The notes below the pieces were generated by a model. That model saw nothing but the letters and a program-made list of their open reading frames with translations. It searched no databases and was not told where the DNA came from. The position numbers were made by a program, and so were the translations under genes. From Nitrospinaceae bacterium (GTDB taxonomy: Bacteria > Nitrospinota > Nitrospinia > Nitrospinales > VA-1): 17,327 nt of DNA. Location of the stretch: contig JAJDBI010000265.1 of the NCBI GenBank assembly GCA_029261435.1, positions 1 through 17,327 on the forward strand. The letters run 5' to 3'. Positions 13,606 through 17,327 of the stretch are shown one piece after another (the first letter of the stretch is position 1; each line of letters starts with the position of its first letter).

Positions 13606-15972
13606 TTAAGCCTTTTCAACGGTCAGTTTGTAATGGCCGTTTTCTTCTGTCAGGGAAACAACCTTGTGTCCATCATTTTTGATACTTCGCGGTACATTCT
13701 CTGAGGGTTCGCCAGAATCCAGCAACACTTCCAACACGCTTCCGGAAGCCATGGTCTCCAGCTTGATTTTTGTTTTCACGTAATTGAAAGGGCATTTGAC
13801 TCCGAGAAGGTCAATGCTCTGTTTACCGCCACCGTTGGTGGCTTTTTCTTTCGGATCATCTCCCCCGACACGAATCCGTAAAGACTTGTCCGACTGCATT
13901 TTGTTCTGTATGTTTTTGCTTTCCTCGACCAGCTCTCCAGCATCCTTCAACCACCATTCTGCCGTTTCACTATCGTTGACTTCGGGAATGACTTCAAGAC
14001 TGTCGATGAGTTTTGCAAATTTCGCTGAAACAATTTCCATGTCGATAACCAGCGACTGGAATTTTTTCAAACATTCCCAGTCGTCATTAAAGTCCATGCC
14101 CTCGGTGACCAGTAAGGCCCGGGCAGAAGCAATGATCGAGCGTTTTGCATGCTCGCCGGTTTCTTTGAACTCTTTTTTCTCCAGACTGAGCTTGCCCTGG
14201 AAATGAGCCCGCTCACCTTCGGTGATGCGGTCGGTGATCATGTCGGTAACCGCACCGGCACATTCGCCCTGACCGCGATCTTCGAGGCTGAATTTTTCTG
14301 TCGATCCGTAATCGATATAGGATTCCGGCGACGCTTCAATATCCGGCAATGCCTTCAGTGAATCGAGCAGGTCGCGGAAATGGATTTTGCCTTTACGGTC
14401 AAAATATTCGCCAAACAATTCACCGTCCTGCTTGCCAGCCTTGTAATCTTCGAGAGTCATCTTCGTAGCCGCTGGAGCATTCTTTGCCGGAATTTTAATG
14501 ACCGATGTGCCAAACACAACATCATCTTCCGTAACTCTTCCACCGAGCAACACTTCATAGTGGGGAGTGAGAATGCCGTTCAATTTTTTTGCGCCGCCAT
14601 GAAAACCGATAGAAGCAACATGATGTTGTCCACATGAGTTCGGGCAACCGCTTGCCTTGATGGAAACATGGTCGAGATCTTTGGTGGTCTCAAACCCGTT
14701 TTCCATTTCCTTGTTGAGTTCCTGCACCAGTCCGCGTGAAGCCGTGATGCCGAGGTTGCAGGTTTCAGAACCGGGGCAACAGGTGATGTCGCGAATCTCT
14801 TCTGTCCCGGCTTTGTGAAGCTTGATGTTCTTGAGCTCGGAAAAGACAGCGCCGAAAGCATCTTCTTTAACCCAGGGAATCATCACGTTCTGATTGACCG
14901 TGCAGAGAATCATCCCGCCGGCATATTTCTCGGCAATGTTGGCCAATGCTCGGGCTTGTGGAATATCAAAGTCACCGAGATTCAATTTGATCTGGACGTT
15001 GTTGAATCCACTCTGCTTTTGCGCTTCAATGTTGCGACCCTTCCAGAGCAGGAATTCCGGGTCCGAGTCATGCGCGTTGTTGGGCTGATACGCAGGAATT
15101 TCCGGGACGCCGTTGTCTGTCAAATCCAGAGCCGGGTAGGTCTTGCTGTTGAGCGCCGCATATTCCTCTTCATAAAGCTCTTTGATTTTATCCATGCCAA
15201 GTTTATCGACCACAAACTTGAGCCGGGCTTTATTGCGGTTTCTTTTGTCGCCGTATTTGTCGAAGACTGCGACCATTGCCTCACACATCTGCAACATATT
15301 TTCAGCAGGAACAAAATCTGCCAGATGTTTTGCCGCATGGGGGAATGAGCCAAGCCCACCACCGATCAGAACCTTGAAACCACGCACATCATCTTTAACG
15401 ACAGCTTTCAATCCGATATCGTGGATGGGTGCCAGTCCACATCCGTTACAACCGCCAAAAGTGATCTTGAACTTTCGCGGCAGGTTCTGGGTCAAATCCA
15501 TTCGCAGAAGATATTTGGACACTGCCAGAGCATAAGGCGCAACATCAAAGATTTCTGTAGAACAAGTTCCCGCCTTGTGACAGGCCGTTACGTTACGAAC
15601 CGTGTTGCCACAAGCCTCACGCGTGGTGATTCCCGCCTGCGCGAGATCTTCAAGACCCTGAGGGACATTTTGAATGTCGACATAATGCAGTTGAATGTCC
15701 TGCCGTGTGGTGATGTGCAGGACGCCATGAGAATATTTCTCGGCAAAATCGGCGAGAGACCGCATCTGGTCGCTGGAGATTCTCCCGGCCGGGAGCTTGG
15801 TCCGCACCATTTGCTCGCCATCCTGCCGTTGACCGTAGATTCCCTGTTGCAGACGGAACCGTTTGAATTCGTCATCGCTGACTTCTCCCCGGTTCAGGCG
15901 TTCCACCTCGGCGGCGAAGGTCTCAATTTCTCGTCGGACCTCGTCCGGAATATTTAGAGTTTTAGCATCCAT
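13606..15972 (-). CDS. Siroheme sulfite/nitrite reductase fused to a TusA domain
   Basis: This 788-aa protein holds the two ferredoxin-like half domains and two siroheme/4Fe-4S domains of the assimilatory sulfite/nitrite reductase family, which makes six-electron reductions of sulfite or nitrite. The cluster cysteines are C399-x5-C405 and C443-x3-C447. Substrate residues equivalent to E. coli SiR appear as Arg57 (VRTKLPAG), Arg126 (VRNVTAC), Lys167 and Lys169 (LPRKFK). Plant nitrite reductases have Asn at the last position, so sulfite is favoured. The first half also has cysteines C131-x5-C137 and C175-x2-C178. A helical region (about 587-695) links to a C-terminal TusA domain (about 717-788) with the sulfur-carrier Cys727 in CPFN. 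It leads the operon; no electron-donor subunit is nearby. Confidence 0.88.
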   Translation of the reverse strand: MDAKTLNIPDEVRREIETFAAEVERLNRGEVSDDEFKRFRLQQGIYGQRQDGEQMVRTKLPAGRISSDQMRSLADFAEKYSHGVLHITTRQDIQLHYVDIQNVPQGLEDLAQAGITTREACGNTVRNVTACHKAGTCSTEIFDVAPYALAVSKYLLRMDLTQNLPRKFKITFGGCNGCGLAPIHDIGLKAVVKDDVRGFKVLIGGGLGSFPHAAKHLADFVPAENMLQMCEAMVAVFDKYGDKRNRNKARLKFVVDKLGMDKIKELYEEEYAALNSKTYPALDLTDNGVPEIPAYQPNNAHDSDPEFLLWKGRNIEAQKQSGFNNVQIKLNLGDFDIPQARALANIAEKYAGGMILCTVNQNVMIPWVKEDAFGAVFSELKNIKLHKAGTEEIRDITCCPGSETCNLGITASRGLVQELNKEMENGFETTKDLDHVSIKASGCPNSCGQHHVASIGFHGGAKKLNGILTPHYEVLLGGRVTEDDVVFGTSVIKIPAKNAPAATKMTLEDYKAGKQDGELFGEYFDRKGKIHFRDLLDSLKALPDIEASPESYIDYGSTEKFSLEDRGQGECAGAVTDMITDRITEGERAHFQGKLSLEKKEFKETGEHAKRSIIASARALLVTEGMDFNDDWECLKKFQSLVIDMEIVSAKFAKLIDSLEVIPEVNDSETAEWWLKDAGELVEESKNIQNKMQSDKSLRIRVGGDDPKEKATNGGGKQSIDLLGVKCPFNYVKTKIKLETMASGSVLEVLLDSGEPSENVPRSIKNDGHKVVSLTEENGHYKLTVEKA

Positions 15973-16005
15973 GTTATCTACCTCTGTTGTCTATGAATAT
16001 GGGGG

Positions 16006-16020
16006 GTCGGGTGCCCCGAC
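16006..16020. repeat. GC-rich hairpin in the reductase leader region
   Basis: GTCGGG-TGC-CCCGAC forms a perfect 6-bp stem with a 3-nt loop, 34 bp upstream of the reductase start on its 5' side. It may be part of the mRNA leader. There is no T-run. Confidence 0.4.
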
Positions 16021-16089
16021 AGGCCAATGCTTCGCAAATTACCAGCGAATGTACTTCGCCCAGCCCCAAATGAGTTTAATAGTATCCGA

Positions 16090-16210
16090 ATTTGTGGAGC
16101 TTTAAGAAATGGTCACAAATAGGGGTTACGCGTTACATATTGTAATATCTTATAGCAAAACAGCTTTGAAGAACAGTAGAATACCAGATTCTGGACCATT
16201 CAGCAATGGT
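16090..16210. promoter_or_regulatory. Cluster of inverted repeats in a divergent intergenic region
   Basis: The 301-bp gap (15973-16273) between the divergent reductase and methyltransferase genes holds no gene. It contains several short dyads: ATTTGTG/CACAAAT (16090-16096 and 16114-16120), TTACA-TAT-TGTAA (16133-16145), CCAGA-T-TCTGG (16184-16194) and ACCATT-CAGC-AATGGT (16195-16210). These are candidate regulator sites or leader hairpins for either gene. No convincing sigma-70 promoter was identified. Confidence 0.4.
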
Positions 16211-16273
16211 GTGTGATAAGACCCATTATAGAGATATTTCAAGCATTTAGCTATTTCAATTCAGGGGCAGGGC

Positions 16274-17008
16274 GTGGACGCTATCTTATTGTTAAAAATC
16301 AATTTCGCCGTATATGGCGTGGTCTTAATCGGCTGCCTGATCAAAAACTTCAACTTCAATATCATCCTCGTCGGGCTGACCTATCTGGCACCCCTCGTGC
16401 CACTGGGCATGACCGACTTTAATATGGAACGGTTCCTCATTGTTTCCTTCTGCAACACGATTTTCGGGATCATCGAGGTGGTCTTCTTCGCCCTGACCGA
16501 AAGGCCGGAAGACATCACCTTTGATAAGGCTTATTTCCAGCAACTCTGGGGACATGTCATGCCCATCGTCGTGGCTCTGATAGGTATGTCGTTTGTTTCC
16601 CGCTCGACCGGAATCCCAGTCGGGATTGGAGAGGGGGTGTCCATTGCCATACTGTTCGTGACGGGGTCCGTCCTGCGCGTCTGGTCCATCGCGCAACTGG
16701 GGGTGTTGCGGTTCAAATTCAACATCGCCTTCCGCGAAAAACAGACCCTGAAAACCGATGGACTGCATGGCATCATCCGTCACCCCACCTATACGGCAAT
16801 GATGCTGGTGGTGCTCGCCTACGCCATCACCACCCATTCATGGATGGTCGGGGTGCTCGGCACATTGTCAGCCCTGTTCGGCTTCCAGTACCGCATCCAT
16901 TATGAAGAACTGGCGTTGAAAGAACAGTTTGGTGAAGAGTATGACCAGTACCGCGCCAATACCCCCATGTGGCTGCCCGGCGCGTCCACTCGGCGCGGGG
17001 CCAGATAA
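16274..17008 (+). CDS. Isoprenylcysteine carboxyl methyltransferase-family membrane protein
   Basis: This 244-aa protein has about six hydrophobic segments and the C-terminal signature of the ICMT/PEMT-like methyltransferases: GLHGIIRHPTYTAMML (163-178, with Arg169-His170-Pro171) and RIHYEELALKEQFGEEYDQY (207-226, with the acidic pair Glu211-Glu212). These residues form the S-adenosylmethionine pocket in the family. Bacterial members methylate unknown lipids or small molecules; the substrate here is unknown. The GTG start at 16274 has AGGGG about 8 nt upstream. The gene looks GC-richer than its neighbours (roughly 55-63% in two 60-base samples), which may mean a different history. It is divergent from the reductase. 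Confidence 0.82.
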   Translation: MDAILLLKINFAVYGVVLIGCLIKNFNFNIILVGLTYLAPLVPLGMTDFNMERFLIVSFCNTIFGIIEVVFFALTERPEDITFDKAYFQQLWGHVMPIVVALIGMSFVSRSTGIPVGIGEGVSIAILFVTGSVLRVWSIAQLGVLRFKFNIAFREKQTLKTDGLHGIIRHPTYTAMMLVVLAYAITTHSWMVGVLGTLSALFGFQYRIHYEELALKEQFGEEYDQYRANTPMWLPGASTRRGAR

Positions 17009-17022
17009 TAACTATTAATACT

Positions 17023-17057
17023 TTCCCCCTGACAAGGGGGGATTGAGGGGGGTTGGT
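17023..17057. repeat. C/G-rich palindromic intergenic repeat
   Basis: CCCCCT-GACA-AGGGGG (17025-17040) is a perfect 6-bp stem with a tetraloop, extendable by a wobble and an A-T pair. It is followed by a related arm TTGAGGGGGGTT. The form resembles dispersed REP-like elements that bacteria carry between genes. It lies between convergent genes and may also help terminate transcription. Confidence 0.5.
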
Positions 17058-17070
17058 TTTGCACCACCTT

Positions 17071-17292
17071 CTACAAATCTATAAATTCTTTTGGAGTGAG
17101 ATTGGCTTGGCGAAGTAGTTTTTTTATCAAACCTGAGCCAAGCTCTTTATGCTGGGGAATAGAAAGTGTGTACAGGTAATCAGGCTGGGTCATCATGACA
17201 TGCGATCCCTTTTGGCGAACCACCTTCCACCCTGCTTTTTCCAGTTTCTTAACTGTTTCTGCACCGGAAAAAAGCGGAAGTTTTTCACCCAC
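17071..17292 (-). CDS. hicA: HicA-family toxin (mRNA interferase)
   Basis: This 73-aa protein matches HicA/YcfA-like toxins, small double-stranded-RNA-binding-fold proteins that cut mRNA and are neutralised by HicB. Signs are SGAETVKKLEKAGWKVVRQK, then GSHVMM with the catalytic His31, and the C-terminal IPQHKELGSGLIKKLLRQA. The catalytic His is present, so the toxin looks intact. The GTG start shares its G with the stop codon of an upstream reading frame (TAGTG), typical of a coupled toxin-antitoxin pair. Here the presumed antitoxin comes first (hicBA order). Confidence 0.9.
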   Translation of the reverse strand: MGEKLPLFSGAETVKKLEKAGWKVVRQKGSHVMMTQPDYLYTLSIPQHKELGSGLIKKLLRQANLTPKEFIDL

Positions 17293-17327
17293 TAAACCGA
17301 GACCTCAACCATCCTGTCCGGGTCAAT
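17292..17327 (-). CDS. hicB: Probable HicB antitoxin, C-terminal end only
   Basis: The last 36 bases, read on the minus strand, give an open frame IDPDRMVEVSV followed by TAG. The stop overlaps the hicA start by one base. A short VEVSV-type strand ending is common in HicB-family antitoxins. The identification rests mainly on position next to hicA. Confidence 0.5.
   Translation of the reverse strand: MDPDRMVEVSV

Noticed and set aside
14815..15957. Several plus-strand open frames opposite the sulfite reductase gene
   Set aside because: They are shadows of the reductase frame, which has full family motifs over its whole length.
16325..16837. 170-codon minus-strand frame opposite the methyltransferase gene
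   Set aside because: The plus-strand frame has membrane segments and the ICMT signature; the antisense frame is low-complexity with many His, Asp and Gly.
1..17327. CRISPR array, insertion sequence or transposase
   Set aside because: No regularly spaced direct repeats, transposase motif or paired terminal repeats were found by eye; the pentapeptide coding repeats are too degenerate and lie in coding frames.

Overview
The window is a stretch of chromosome from a Gram-negative bacterium. It carries a type IV pilin, MltG, HspQ, YicC, an alginate-type O-acyltransferase pair and a siroheme sulfite/nitrite reductase fused to a TusA domain. Two long pentapeptide-repeat proteins and the reductase-TusA fusion would fit a Nitrospinota or deltaproteobacterial-type genome, but this placement is inference from gene content and is weak. 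Most of the window is moderate in GC; the methyltransferase gene near the right end is visibly GC-richer.

Left part (1-5300): the 3' portion of a tRNA-Arg(CCU) and a convergent type IV pilin. A plus-strand series follows: pentapeptide-repeat protein 1, HspQ, an unknown 171-aa protein and a membrane-anchored TPR protein. Next come two unknown small proteins transcribed divergently from each other. On the minus strand a small membrane protein overlaps by 8 nt the start of pentapeptide-repeat protein 2. The two pentapeptide proteins are paralogues: they share the same N-terminal lead-in and the same non-repeat C-terminal tail.

Middle (5430-9930): a plus-strand unit of ketopantoate reductase-like protein, MBOAT O-acyltransferase and SGNH-like protein, the last two overlapping by 26 nt. 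The pair is probably an envelope or exopolysaccharide O-acylation module. Convergent to it is an XRE-S24 (phage cI/LexA-like) repressor, divergent from a 60-aa coiled-coil protein. Their promoters appear to face each other, and a perfect 12-bp palindrome lies across both -10 regions, which looks like a compact autoregulatory switch.

Right part (9937-17327): a tight minus-strand operon reads sulfite/nitrite reductase-TusA, yicC, gmk, hisC, mltG. Its upstream 300-bp intergenic region holds several short inverted repeats. Beyond it lies a divergent isoprenylcysteine methyltransferase-family membrane protein. The window ends with a C-rich/G-rich palindromic repeat and a HicA toxin gene, whose probable HicB antitoxin runs off the edge.

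The best candidates for something undescribed are the repressor/coiled-coil switch (the repressor lacks a recognisable Ala-Gly self-cleavage site) and the membrane protein-pentapeptide pair with its distant paralogue. All functional statements rest on motif reading by eye; no searches were run.
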